Source of the DNA: CAZCDS01 sp964497585
GTDB taxonomy: Bacteria; Desulfobacterota; Desulfomonilia; Desulfomonilales; Desulfomonilaceae
Direction of reading: 5' to 3'
NCBI GenBank assembly: GCA_964497585.1
Contig: CAZCDS010000086.1
Span: 1 to 24,935, forward strand
DNA: 24,935 nt
The translations under genes and the position numbers were made by a program. Positions 1 through 8,694 of the stretch are shown here, piece after piece. Below the pieces are notes generated by a model. That model saw nothing but the letters and a program-made list of their open reading frames with translations. It did not search any database and was not told the DNA's origin. Numbering within the stretch: the first letter of the stretch is position 1; each line of letters begins with the position of its first letter.

Positions 1-470
1 TTCAAAATTCCGACTGCTTATAGCAGAAATGTCAGATGAAGTCTTAACTAAAACAGATTTTAAAGTCCCGTGGCGAGCGCCGAGCTGGGGAGATTGACAA
101 GAATCCAGCAGGAGGCCTCACGGAAAGCCAGCCACACGCTGCGACCGGTTTATTAATTTGATACGCGGTGGACTCAATGGCCGGACGTGGTCCTGGGAGC
201 TGGCTTTTTCCACCTACCGCGCGTATGATGCGTCATGGATCCCGCTAAGGCCGTCAAGCGGAAGGGACTTCTGCCTGACTCACGAAAGTGTAACGCAACT
301 CAGGCAGGAGGCTAATCATACAATCGGTGCCGCACTTTTCAACCGCCACCCGCCGCCATTTCCGACCGCCATTCCCAACAGGGCAGGACATACCGAAATT
401 CACCTTCGCGCGCTCTGCGCGCCGACCTGACCTGATAGAAAAGGCAAAACTGTAGATCCCCGTTTCCCCC
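1..470. other. Intergenic region without a supported gene
   Basis: No convincing gene is visible. A 90-codon open frame on the plus strand (158-430) has no ribosome binding site and a low-complexity, Pro/Arg-rich composition, so I do not call it. A short hairpin, GCGCGC-TCT-GCGCGC, lies at 408-422. It has no T-run on either strand, so its role as a terminator for the minus-strand gene that ends at 471 is only a possibility. Confidence 0.5.
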
Positions 471-1292
471 TCAAACCTGCGGCAATGTAACGGACGCTTT
501 TCCTTCGCTGGAGTCGGTGCTTAACCAACCAAGGGTCCAGTTACGGATATGCACAAGCGGTACAAGAGACTCAGGTCTTCCTGTTGCATCGTCGAGACCG
601 AAGAGAAAGAAGCTTTTTGGCAACCAGGCATCACTCCCCTTGATGTTTAAACGGATCGACTCAGAGTTCAGACTATTCTTAGTGAATTCTGAACTCACTG
701 GCACAAAGTAGAAATTCGCCTGAGCTCTTTCCTGCTCATATTGTGGTGTGTCTGGGATGTTAAAATCTACTACGAGGGATCCTCCTACGCCTGTGATCTG
801 TAGTTCGACTGGATCGTCTGTACTGGCATTCGGAGCATCTGCTGTAGTCATCAGTATAAGCAACCGCTTTATCGACATGTTTGCACTGCCTTGATCCACA
901 AGCCGAACAGGAAAAGAGAGGTTACCCTCATTCGCGTCCGTGCTGAGCGAAAGCCTCAGGTCAGTTTCGATGGCTATAGGAGTAATAGCTCCGCTAGTAA
1001 ATCGTTCTCCCCAAACGATGAAGTGTTCGGGCGCCCACTTATCATCGCCCCGAATACCGACACGCAGGGAGGAATTGTTAAGATTCTCAGGGACGATGTT
1101 GTCCCCTGCTACTGGAATCTCGTAGAGGTTGGCTTCTCCTTGCTCTTGATCACGCTGGGACGTGTCAGGAAAGGTGTGATGCAACCGGTCGAAGCCATTC
1201 TCGTTAACAATTAGCATGATGCGACTGTCAGTGCCCGCGTCCCCTGTGTTTCGAGTTAGCATCCCGGCCCATAGGTATCTTAGTTTTGACAT
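471..1292 (-). CDS. Hypothetical protein with two tandem copies of one domain
   Basis: This 273-aa protein has no signal peptide or membrane segment. It is built from two related halves. Residues about 20-130 contain ANLYEIPV, SLRVGIRGDDKWAPEHFIVWG and LSLSTDANEG; residues about 150-270 contain the matching ANFYFVPV, SIRLNIKGSDAWLPKSFFLFG and WLSTDSSEG. The repeat pattern suggests a duplicated beta-sandwich. The ATG at 1292 is preceded by AGGAGGAG at a good spacing, which fixes the start. I do not recognise the family. The gene follows the two-component genes on the same strand but about 390 bp away, so it may or may not be their target. Function is unknown. Confidence 0.75.
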   Translation of the reverse strand: MSKLRYLWAGMLTRNTGDAGTDSRIMLIVNENGFDRLHHTFPDTSQRDQEQGEANLYEIPVAGDNIVPENLNNSSLRVGIRGDDKWAPEHFIVWGERFTSGAITPIAIETDLRLSLSTDANEGNLSFPVRLVDQGSANMSIKRLLILMTTADAPNASTDDPVELQITGVGGSLVVDFNIPDTPQYEQERAQANFYFVPVSSEFTKNSLNSESIRLNIKGSDAWLPKSFFLFGLDDATGRPESLVPLVHIRNWTLGWLSTDSSEGKASVTLPQV

Positions 1293-1678
1293 GATTTAGC
1301 TCCTCCTATTCTTCAGATTTGGCTGGTCATTCTTTTGAGGATGGGCCATCCACCAGCCATAGAAAGAACCCTCCCTTTTTCCCCGGAATGATGGAGCTAC
1401 ACGCTCCTTTCTGTCGTCTTCATGCGGTTCCAGCGCCAGAAGGTGGTTACTCTTATCCCCCAAAGGTCGGGAGGCGACCTCCCAAAAGACCGGATCGGCG
1501 CAAGACAGTCATCACATTGCTGACAAGGACCCTTTCTTGCTATTTGTATTAGATCCTAAATTGGACATCCTTGTCCATAGGGGATAGCACGCAAATTGGT
1601 ACGGGAATTCACGGCTTTTGGGGCACATTGCGTTGCTAATGTCCTGGGCCTGCAGCAGGGTACTTGCAGAAACAATCT
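1293..1678. other. Intergenic region, nothing recognised
   Basis: This spacer separates the two-domain hypothetical gene from the response regulator. I see no gene with a plausible start site and no clear terminator. The only clear signal is the AGGAGGAG ribosome binding site just upstream of 1292 on the minus strand. Confidence 0.5.
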
Positions 1679-2371
1679 TCAGGCTCTGTCGGGGGCCCGA
1701 CCGATGAGTCCAACGCTTACCGCGAATGAAGTCAACTCTGACCTGCTCGAGATCTGGAGTCGGCTCATAATGTTGGCCCGGTGCTTTTCCACGGTCCTAG
1801 GACTGACGTAGAGCTTTTCTCCTATTGCCTTGTAGGAATAGCCCATTGCGAGCAATTCCAGAACTTCGCGTTGCCGGGGAGTAAGAGATGAGTAACCAAC
1901 CTCCCTCTTATCCTGCCTGCTCTGAGCCAGCTTCTTGATTTGCTCAATTGATTCCGAAGACATGGGCTCGTCCAAGAAGAACCCCCCCTTTGATAATGCT
2001 TCGAGGCCCCTAAGGAGTTTTTCAGGCACAGCCTCCTTCACGAGGTAACCCTTGGCTCCGGCTTCGAAAGCTTCGGCGTAATAGTTGTTCCCGCAATGGA
2101 CACTGATGATCATGACGGCTGCTTCCGGCAGCAGTCTACAAAACTCCCGCGTAAGCTGAATTCCACTTTGATCAGGCAGAGAGATATCGAGGAGGATGAG
2201 ATGAGGCATTCGTTCGAGGGCCAGGCGCAGGCCCTCTCGTCCATTCCCGGCTTCTCCTGCGATTTCGTAACGGTTGGTGCGCCTAATGATCGCTTTCAGG
2301 CCTTCTCTGAACAGCGGATGGTCATCTACCAACAGTATCCTTGTTTTCGACTCCACCCTTGTCCCCCCCAT
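1679..2371 (-). CDS. NarL/FixJ-family response regulator (LuxR-type HTH)
   Basis: This cytoplasmic transcription factor is activated by phosphotransfer from a histidine kinase. The receiver domain spans residues about 10-128, with acidic pair D16/D17, phosphoacceptor D62 in LILLDISLPD and conserved K112 in GYLVKEA. The C-terminal LuxR/GerE helix-turn-helix spans about 165-225, with SLTPRQREVLELLAMG and SPRTVEKHRANIM. Length (230 aa) is normal for the family. The gene overlaps the 3' end of the kinase gene by about 50 bp, so the pair is almost certainly co-transcribed and translationally coupled. The ATG at 2371 lacks a good ribosome binding site; a GTG at 2356, preceded by GGGGGG, is an equally plausible start and would remove five residues without touching the domain. 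The target genes cannot be read from the sequence. Confidence 0.93.
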   Translation of the reverse strand: MGGTRVESKTRILLVDDHPLFREGLKAIIRRTNRYEIAGEAGNGREGLRLALERMPHLILLDISLPDQSGIQLTREFCRLLPEAAVMIISVHCGNNYYAEAFEAGAKGYLVKEAVPEKLLRGLEALSKGGFFLDEPMSSESIEQIKKLAQSRQDKREVGYSSLTPRQREVLELLAMGYSYKAIGEKLYVSPRTVEKHRANIMSRLQISSRSELTSFAVSVGLIGRAPDRA

Positions 2372-4091
2372 ATGGAATCTCTGCCAGTATTCGGGTTCCT
2401 CGTCTCGGACTTGATCGAATGGTCAGTCTGCCGCCTAATATGCCGACTCTCTGTTCCATGCACCACAAGCCCATCTTGTCTCCCGTGAACCTCGCCGTCA
2501 GCTCTCTTTCCACGTCAAATCCCACGCCATCATCCTCTATGCTGAGATCAATTAGTCCCCCGTATGCCGTCAGCCGTATCGTGATCTTGGTGCCTTTGGC
2601 ATGCTGTTTTACGTTGTTCAAGGACTCCTGGATTATCCTGAACAGGTTGATCTCGGTGTCGAAATCCAATCTCAACTCTTCCATGCCGGAGGCAAAGAAG
2701 TCCACACGAATCGAGTTCTTGTCGGAGAATTCCCTGCTGTACTGGCTCACAGCACTTACTAGCCCGAGCTTATCGAGGCCGGCCGGCCTCAAGTGATACG
2801 AGATTCCCCGGACAGTCCTGATCAATTGCCGGACTCTTTCCGATGCCTGAGACACCCCGGACCTCAAATCAGGGCTAACGTCGGTGCAACTGTCGAGGAT
2901 CGTTGAGAGAATAAGTCTCAATGAGGCTAAGTCTTGGGCTACCTCGTCATGAAGATCCAGTGATATTCGTTCGCGTTCCCGCTCCACGGCCTGAATCATC
3001 GCCTGCGTAAGGAGCTGAATTCTCTTTTCCGATCGCCTGCGCTCTGTGATATCAAGATTGATTCCCAGTACCCGCAACGGCCTTCCTTGTTGGTCCAACT
3101 CGGAGACTTTTCCTCTAGTCAGGATCCACTTCCATCCACCGGCCTTTGCATGAACCCTGTACTCAAACTCGAGTAAAGAAGACGATCCCTGAAGGTGACG
3201 CTCGATGGATCTCGCAAAACCAGGCCTGTCCTCCGGGTGAACAAGTTCCTCCCAGGACTTCTTGCTAGGGTGAATCTCATCATGACGGTAACCCAAGAAT
3301 TCGGCAAAACCGCTGTCACAGACCAAAAGGCCGGTTTTGACATCCCAATCCCATGAATACAAATCGGCTCCCTGAAAGGCCAGTTCTAATCGCTGCTGGC
3401 TCTCTCGAAGAGCTTGTTCGGCCTCTTCACGGTTGAGGATCTCCTGTGTCAACCGCTCCTGGTGTTTCTGCTTCAATAGTAAATGCTTCTTCTCTGCGGT
3501 AAGATCCTCGACAAGGGTCAAGAGGAATCTTTCCGGCCCCAGCCTTATTGAACGAAGCGTGAGGCGTCCCCAGATCCTGAGACCATCAATCTCGAGTACA
3601 GCCTTTTTGCACAAAACCTGTCTGGAAGTAAAAGCCCTCTCAGCGGCTGCGTCAAGGTTCTTTGCAGCAGAGTCTATTGGAAAAAGATCGGAAAACCTCT
3701 TGCCGACAACCTTCTCATAGGTGACGATCACCCTTGCCCAGGCTCGGTTCGCGAAGACCACTCGTCGGGAACCGTTTATCAGGAGAGCGGGAATGGGCAG
3801 GGCTTCCATGAGACGGCCGAAAACCGTTCTGCGGATCCCTTTGGTGTCAAAGCTGCCCGACGAGGTTACGTCCTTGGCGAAGAGGCTCGTGAGGTCAAGT
3901 GTGTGAGTACTCTCGAAGGAATCGTCTTTGAAAAATCTATCATATGAGATTTGTTGGCGAATCTCTTCATGTCCAGCGCCTTCCTCACCCCTGGTATCCG
4001 TCAGAAGGAGCCCTTCCAACTCGTTCACGCGGAGAAGCGCCTCTTCAAGTTCCTTTAGCAGTTTGTCCGTTGACTTGTGGGACGGCCCCAT
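2322..4091 (-). CDS. PAS-domain sensor histidine kinase (HisKA_3/NarX-like)
   Basis: Partner kinase of the adjacent NarL-type regulator. I choose the ATG at 4091 because it follows GGGAGAGGGG; a GTG at 4181 would add 30 residues but has no ribosome binding site. The 589-aa protein begins with a coiled-coil segment (LLKELEEALLRVNELEGLL), then a PAS domain at about 90-200, a coiled coil, and a second PAS domain with PAC tail at about 235-350 (YSWDWDVKTG, GWKWILTRGKV, VLGINLDITERR). The dimerisation/phosphoacceptor domain carries RERISLDLHDEVAQDL, with His381. The HATPase domain shows the N box (RIIQESLNNVKQHA), G1 (IEDDGVGF) and a later glycine motif. I see no transmembrane helix, so this is a soluble sensor whose PAS domains probably detect an intracellular or redox cue. 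The ligand is unknown. Confidence 0.92.
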   Translation of the reverse strand: MGPSHKSTDKLLKELEEALLRVNELEGLLLTDTRGEEGAGHEEIRQQISYDRFFKDDSFESTHTLDLTSLFAKDVTSSGSFDTKGIRRTVFGRLMEALPIPALLINGSRRVVFANRAWARVIVTYEKVVGKRFSDLFPIDSAAKNLDAAAERAFTSRQVLCKKAVLEIDGLRIWGRLTLRSIRLGPERFLLTLVEDLTAEKKHLLLKQKHQERLTQEILNREEAEQALRESQQRLELAFQGADLYSWDWDVKTGLLVCDSGFAEFLGYRHDEIHPSKKSWEELVHPEDRPGFARSIERHLQGSSSLLEFEYRVHAKAGGWKWILTRGKVSELDQQGRPLRVLGINLDITERRRSEKRIQLLTQAMIQAVERERERISLDLHDEVAQDLASLRLILSTILDSCTDVSPDLRSGVSQASERVRQLIRTVRGISYHLRPAGLDKLGLVSAVSQYSREFSDKNSIRVDFFASGMEELRLDFDTEINLFRIIQESLNNVKQHAKGTKITIRLTAYGGLIDLSIEDDGVGFDVERELTARFTGDKMGLWCMEQRVGILGGRLTIRSSPRRGTRILAEIPYGGDKGGVENKDTVGR

Positions 4092-4181
4092 GATCCCCTC
4101 TCCCGAGGCTAGACGTTCAGAAGAACGGCTTGAGAAAGGAGGCTGAAAGCTCAAGTTCATGATATCTGAGGGTGACAGCAC

Positions 4182-5437
4182 TTGTCAACAACTCTCGGGA
4201 ATGGCTAGCTAATCGGGCCTTTGAGCCAATGGCTTTCCCTTGGCCTGAATTAAATTGGAGACGGTGAGAATCTGGTCTTTTAACCCAACTCAACTGTAGC
4301 GGTCCGCTCGAGAACTATCAACCTGTATCGCCCTCAGCACTCGCGAGCTCAATTCTCTGCGATTTCATGAACTTGTAATGGGGGGAATCCGAGTAATTTA
4401 CACTCGCCTCATTCGCCATTCAGTCATGTGCCCTCAGAATTATAAATAGATTTAAGGGCTTGTGTGTGTCCAGAGGGATAGACCTTATCAAGAAGAAGGA
4501 GGTGCGCCATGTGCGAACCGCAAGGACAGGAGGGAGTCGGACTCGGTCGGATAGTGCTCCTGCTGCTGCTCTAAATAGTTTTCAACCGGGTTCCAGGGCC
4601 AATCGATGACACCGTGGCAATGGGGGTGGCGGGATACCAAGCTCTCGAGGGCTGAAATGGCTACCGAGATAGTGAGCCAGGTGCAAAGCCTCGTTACCGT
4701 CATCACCAGGAACTTCTGTCACCGGATACATACCCACCATTCCCGAGATGACAAGGCACATCAGCATACTGTCAACCCGAGACTCTCGGCAGCCCAACCG
4801 TGGCACAGATCGAAAAACAGAACCATTACTCCGGAGCTTTCTCCCTCTACGTCGGGGAGGGGGCGAACTGCTGTCAGGAATGACGAGGACCTTCGTTCAG
4901 GGAATCCCACAGTACCACCAACCCGGCTAAGGGAAACTCCTCCGCGAATTCAGCCTTCTCGTTTCGAGCGTACAGGGACGATCGCCCACATCCGAACGGT
5001 TCGAATGGGTCAGTTTCAACGTCCCTAGAATCTGCGTCTCCTTTCGCGAGAAGGGACGAAGGGTCTGGAAGTGGTCTTCGGGGTCTCTTTTGCCGTTCCA
5101 GGATCGAAAGGTCCCGTGACAAGAACAGGGGTCTGGCTGCGCATACCGGGGTCAATCGCCAGGGAGGGGGAGGGTTTCAGAATGGATTTCAAACGCTTGA
5201 AGGGATGACGGGGCATAGGGAGGCTTTTCTGTGCGACCGATTTTTGCCGAGAAGGGACTGTTGAAATCATTGGCGACTTTCGGAGTCGATTATCGTCCGG
5301 TTAGATACTGTGGGTAAGGAGGGGGGCAAACATTGAACCATAATAAACGAAGACAAAGAACCGGGGCGGTGGTTATCCCTGAGTTATCCCTAGCCTAAAA
5401 CGTCTCGACCAGCCATCGGCCAAGTCCTTGTCTTCTT
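4182..5437. other. Long intergenic region with degraded sequence
   Basis: Apart from the micro-ORF at 4509-4574, no gene is supported. The open frames here are short, overlap one another on both strands and lack ribosome binding sites. An AT-rich patch (TTATAAATAG, about 4440-4449) lies about 60 bp upstream of the micro-ORF and could hold a -10 element, but I see no matching -35. The stretch at 4840-5270 has the look of decayed intergenic repeat sequence. Confidence 0.5.
4509..4574 (+). CDS. Putative 21-aa micro-ORF with strong Shine-Dalgarno
   Basis: An ATG at 4509 is preceded by AAGGAGGTG at 4 nt, the strongest ribosome binding site in the first 9 kb. The frame encodes 21 residues: a polar, glycine-rich N-terminal half (MCEPQGQEG...) and a C-terminus of Val plus five leucines, ending with TAA. 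It could be a tiny membrane peptide, a leader peptide, or the surviving 5' end of a longer gene that has acquired a stop. There is no homology evidence. The strength of the SD relative to the surrounding spacer is the only argument. Confidence 0.3.
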   Translation: MCEPQGQEGVGLGRIVLLLLL

Positions 5438-5487
5438 TGGTACCCCTGGCAGGGATCGAACCTGAGACCTGCGGATTAGGAATCCAA
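5438..5487 (-). pseudogene. 3' fragment of tRNA-Arg(CCT), probable att scar
   Basis: Read on the minus strand, the sequence has an anticodon loop TTCCTAA (anticodon CCT), the 3' anticodon strand TCCGC, a 5-nt variable region, a T arm with loop TTCGATC, the 3' acceptor strand CAGGGGT, discriminator A and an encoded CCA at 5440-5438. The 5' partner of the anticodon stem pairs for only three to four bases, and no D arm or 5' acceptor strand (about ACCCCTG) is found, so this is not a complete tRNA. A copy that runs from the anticodon loop to CCA is the classic product of integration by a tyrosine recombinase into a tRNA gene. No integrase is next to it in this window. Confidence 0.6.
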
Positions 5488-6187
5488 GACAGAGACTTTA
5501 CAATCAGCAATATCAAGCACTTAGCCGAGCGCCTCCGTTGCATAATGCACCATAAAGCACGACAAAGCATAACCGAGTCCCGCAAAAGTCCCGCAAGAAT
5601 CAACTTGAAGAAGTCGCCGTATCTTGTCCGGGTCTCCGATCCCTCCATAGGGCCCGCAAGTCTGGCGAGAGAACGCATCACGGACGCGAAAAGGCCCACC
5701 GCTGAACGCTCTTCAAACCGATCTCTTATCACAGTTCGCGTTACGCTCAAAGGAAGGAAAGAGCGGCCACAGTGAGCCTCCTCAGGATATCTTTGTCAGT
5801 TGGTGGCAGTCAAGATATTTCCGTGCAACACGCCCTTTTCGTCCGCATCATGCCAGACCATCGTCAGATTATCTCGGGTCATCACCGGTGGCAGGTGGCA
5901 AGTTCATGTGGCGTCTGCGTTTCTGTTGGCCATCATTATCGGGCTGGGTTTGGGTGAAAGCACGTGCTCAAGATTTCGGTTGACCGAGGAGCCGAGGGAT
6001 TGGTATGTTCAAATCCTGGGAACAGAGCCGCTGATCTAGCACAAATTTAGGAATTGTCGTCGCCTGACCATTTTCGGAAGCCTAGCGACGCCGATTCGGG
6101 GCTCGAAGTCCATAGGACAGCTGGCTATTGGTCCAAAACGACGGGCACTGGAGAGATCGCGAAGTAACTCCCGATAGAGACACTCTC
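5488..6187. other. Intergenic region, nothing recognised
   Basis: This spacer lies between the tRNA fragment and the radical SAM gene. Frames open on both strands are short and out of keeping with any family I know. I see no strong promoter in front of the radical SAM gene. Confidence 0.45.
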
Positions 6188-7711
6188 ATGCGAATATTGT
6201 TGATAAATAGCAACCTGAAACAGGACATGCTCGCGGCTCCCCCTATAGGAATCTGCTACGTGGCAGCTGCAACAGCTATGGCTGGACACGAAGTGAAGGT
6301 ATTGGATCTATGCTTCCACCGGGATATTTTAAAGGCCATAAGAACAGACATAAGGAGCTTCTCGCCGGATGTGGTTGGGATATCGATCAGAAATCTTGAC
6401 AACGGAAACCTACTCTGCCCTCGCCCCTTCCTTTCTGACATTGAGAAAATAGTTCAGGGTACCAGAGATTCCACACTTGCGCCGATTGTGGTGGGAGGCT
6501 CAGCGGCGAGCCTTACTCCGGGCCCACTGTTGAAACGCTTGGGCGCGGACTTCATTGTCGTATCAGAAGGAGAGCATGCCTTTCCTGCACTTCTCGAAGC
6601 GATACGAAAGGGTGATTCACCAAAAGGGATTCCCGGAGTGGGCGTAATAGAGGACAATGAGTTCAATTTGACGCCCCCAGATCTGAAAGAATTCCCGCCC
6701 TACAAACCGGAAACAGGAAGTTGGCTGGACTTGAAGCCATACTGGAAGATAGGTGGGACCTACAACATTCAGACCAAGAGAGGATGCAGGCAGCATTGCA
6801 TCTACTGCGTATACAACGAACTTTTGGAGGGGGGGAGGCAACGTCTGCGAAATGCCGTAGATGTAGTAGACGAGATAGAAGAGGCGCTGCTGAAATATGA
6901 GCCGGGAACTATTGAATTTGTAGACTCGGTATTCAACGATCCATTGGACTACTGCTCTGAAATCCTGGAGGAAATCGTGAGGCGCCCCTGGAAGGCCCGT
7001 TTCACAGCAATGGGAATCAGACCCATAGGCCTGGACGAGAAATTCCTTCGTCTTCTCGATAAAGCTGGATTCACCTCCATATGGATATCACCTGACTCAG
7101 CCTCCGAAACAATGATCAGAAACTACAGAAAAGGCTTCACAGCGGACGATGTAATCCTGGCTGCCGAAGCAATTAACGACAGCCGATTCACTTCAGTATG
7201 GTCTTTTCTAATTGGAGGACCGGGGGAAACCCATCAAACCCTCCAGGAGAGTTTGGATTTCACGTTGAAGTACCTGAAGCGGGACAGTCATCCTCCGCTA
7301 CACATTACAAACTACGTGTTGGGAGTGAGGGTTTTTCCTCGAACGCCCATGTGGGACATTGCATTGCAGGAAGGTTTGATCCGGGATCAAAGTGATCCCC
7401 TCGACTCCCTTTTCTACGTCTCGGAGAAGCTGGATCTGGACCTGGTATTGGAGCAAATACACAGAACATGGCTTGAATGCCCGGAGATCACTTGTGGTTA
7501 TGATGAAAGGTTCCTGACGGTATTCCCCAGGGGAGTGGTTTTCGTTGCAAGACTTTTCGGCGATGACCAGCTTCACTGGCGGGCCATATACCATGCAAAT
7601 CGGTTTCTGAAGAGAACCCGTCTGATACGGCTGGCCCCTTTACCGAAAGCTGACTGGATACGAACCCACTTAGAGCGCCAGGGTTACCGCGGTCGGCTCG
7701 TCAAATACTAA
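6188..7711 (+). CDS. B12-binding domain radical SAM protein
   Basis: The protein probably uses S-adenosylmethionine, a [4Fe-4S] cluster and cobalamin for a methylation or rearrangement; the substrate is unknown. I choose the ATG at 6188 (507 aa) because the MRILLINSN beta-strand is the typical start of the family; an in-frame start at 6128 adds 20 unrelated residues. Residues 1-150 look like a cobalamin-binding Rossmann domain (PPIGICYVAAATA, DVVGISIRNLDN, VVGGSAASLTP, GADFIVVSEGE). The radical SAM domain carries CX3CX2C (C200, C204, C207 in RGCRQHCIYCVYN), followed by a FLIGGPGET motif near residue 340. A clear DxHxxG cobalamin-ligand motif is not visible, so base-off binding without a His ligand is possible. 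A protein with a double-glycine leader is encoded about 250 bp downstream on the same strand, which makes a role in peptide modification worth testing. Confidence 0.88.
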   Translation: MRILLINSNLKQDMLAAPPIGICYVAAATAMAGHEVKVLDLCFHRDILKAIRTDIRSFSPDVVGISIRNLDNGNLLCPRPFLSDIEKIVQGTRDSTLAPIVVGGSAASLTPGPLLKRLGADFIVVSEGEHAFPALLEAIRKGDSPKGIPGVGVIEDNEFNLTPPDLKEFPPYKPETGSWLDLKPYWKIGGTYNIQTKRGCRQHCIYCVYNELLEGGRQRLRNAVDVVDEIEEALLKYEPGTIEFVDSVFNDPLDYCSEILEEIVRRPWKARFTAMGIRPIGLDEKFLRLLDKAGFTSIWISPDSASETMIRNYRKGFTADDVILAAEAINDSRFTSVWSFLIGGPGETHQTLQESLDFTLKYLKRDSHPPLHITNYVLGVRVFPRTPMWDIALQEGLIRDQSDPLDSLFYVSEKLDLDLVLEQIHRTWLECPEITCGYDERFLTVFPRGVVFVARLFGDDQLHWRAIYHANRFLKRTRLIRLAPLPKADWIRTHLERQGYRGRLVKY

Positions 7712-7818
7712 GAGCTTATCCCGACTAGTGTCACGGTCTTCTTACGCCCTCGTGCACTGTGAAGAACAGCCGTTTCTGAGGTCCCTCATGTGTGGAGCCA
7801 TCCTGGGCCTCATCTGGA

Positions 7819-7846
7819 TGACCCCACAGAGCCCATCGTGGGGTCA
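7819..7846 (+). terminator. Stem-loop downstream of radical SAM gene
   Basis: A perfect 9-bp stem (TGACCCCAC / GTGGGGTCA) encloses a 10-nt loop about 110 bp after the radical SAM stop codon. No T-run follows it, so it may be a transcript-end or mRNA-stabilising hairpin rather than a canonical intrinsic terminator. If it terminates, the downstream leader-bearing gene would need its own promoter. Confidence 0.35.
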
Positions 7847-7967
7847 GCGGGGGAACCTCTCTGACCCCAAGGGTCCAAAAAACACCCAAAATGGCAAGAC
7901 CGCCGCATAATTCCGGCTTGAATGATGAGCCGAATCTCTTCCCGGATAAGCGCATCTTTTGTTACAC

Positions 7968-8552
7968 ATGATCAAGGAAGAAGAACGAACCATATCACAT
8001 CATAAAGCGGCGGACCTGGGACAAAAAGAAGTACGGGATGCGGACGACACGATCGAGGAGCCCCAATCATCCGAGTTGTCCGACGAGGAATTGGAGAAGG
8101 TTGACGGCGGGGCGGACGACAACATTCCGGGCGTCCTGGGCGTCTTCAGTCATATAGACAATAAGTCGCTCGCTTTGCCTCTGAGAGCTCACAGTGTCTC
8201 CGCTGCCCTTCATACTCGTGGGAGAACTGGACTGAGTGGAATGGCTGATCGAGTCTTTCGGGAGGTAAAAGGGTCAGGCCAAGTTGACGGTTTACTCGAC
8301 AAGGCCCAGCATCTCTCCGCAATCCACGCGTCTCCCCCTTCCTGCTGGCCTCTGCTTGTCAACGACCTTGTCAAGGAATCGTGGACCGTCAAGGATATCG
8401 AGAAGGAAGTGAAGCGCATCAGGGAACTGCTTGAGGCTCGACCCGACTGGTACGAGTGCGAAGACCTTACCCTGGCGAACCTCGCACGGGCAAACGCGGC
8501 CTCACCCGAGACCTGCTCTTATCAGCCCACTGTGGCAGGCCAGGACGCTTAA
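7968..8552 (+). CDS. Putative RiPP-like precursor with double-glycine leader
   Basis: The 194-aa product (a TTG at 7959 would add three residues) has an acidic N-terminus ending in SELSDEELEKVDGG at residues about 35-48. This closely matches the [LSDEELExVxGG] leader motif of Nif11/NHLP-type and other double-glycine ribosomal peptides, where proteolysis follows the GG. The sequence after GG (ADDNIPGVLGVFSHIDNKS...) is glycine- and serine-containing but has few cysteines. The remaining C-terminus is a helical segment (VKDIEKEVKRIRELLEARP). The protein is much longer than most precursors, and its last ~75 codons and stop lie in a sequence that recurs, degraded, at 9803-10046. It could therefore be a precursor fused to another domain, or a gene extended by a repeat. 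A B12/radical SAM gene lies upstream. No obvious ribosome binding site fixes the start. Confidence 0.5.
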   Translation: MIKEEERTISHHKAADLGQKEVRDADDTIEEPQSSELSDEELEKVDGGADDNIPGVLGVFSHIDNKSLALPLRAHSVSAALHTRGRTGLSGMADRVFREVKGSGQVDGLLDKAQHLSAIHASPPSCWPLLVNDLVKESWTVKDIEKEVKRIRELLEARPDWYECEDLTLANLARANAASPETCSYQPTVAGQDA

Positions 8553-8665
8553 ATTTCTACGTTTGCGCTCCGGGAATGGCTCCCTACCCAAGACACCCCA
8601 AAATCGAAATTTCGAGGGATTGTGAAGCTACCTGGCATGGACTCGGAGACGACGGTATGTATTTC
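8324..8665 (+). repeat. Direct repeat copy A (left of nitroreductase gene)
   Basis: This stretch contains the 3' end of the leader-bearing gene plus about 110 bp of downstream sequence. Matching blocks to 9803-10046 appear in the same order: CTTGTCA...GTGGAC.GTCAA, CGGCC.CACCCGAGAC, the AAATTT-centred block (8547-8611) and CGAGAC/GGAGAC..ACGGTA. Copy A carries about 110 bp that copy B lacks. Confidence 0.6.
8547..8611 (+). repeat. Dispersed repeat core, copy 1
   Basis: The block GCTTAAATTTCTACGTTTGC followed by CCCTACCC and AAAATCGAAAT matches the block at 9927-9990 and, inverted, those at 14010-14065 and 18451-18497. The stop codon of the leader-bearing gene falls inside it. Confidence 0.55.
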
Positions 8666-8694
8666 TATCCTTAATAAGGTTCCCTTCGGCTCGC

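Noticed and set aside
4581..5270. Several overlapping frames of 60-140 codons on both strands
   Set aside because: They lack start signals and recognisable domains and overlap each other extensively; treated as noncoding or decayed sequence.
5772..6039. Minus-strand CTGACGA...GAAAA near 5826-5869, reminiscent of a hammerhead core
   Set aside because: The sequence between the two blocks cannot form stem II, and no stem I or cleavage triplet is in place.
7728..7910. 60-codon frame between the radical SAM gene and the leader-bearing gene, with a short hydrophobic stretch (MCGAILGLIWM)
   Set aside because: No ribosome binding site, and the frame contains the 9-bp hairpin; not enough to call a gene.
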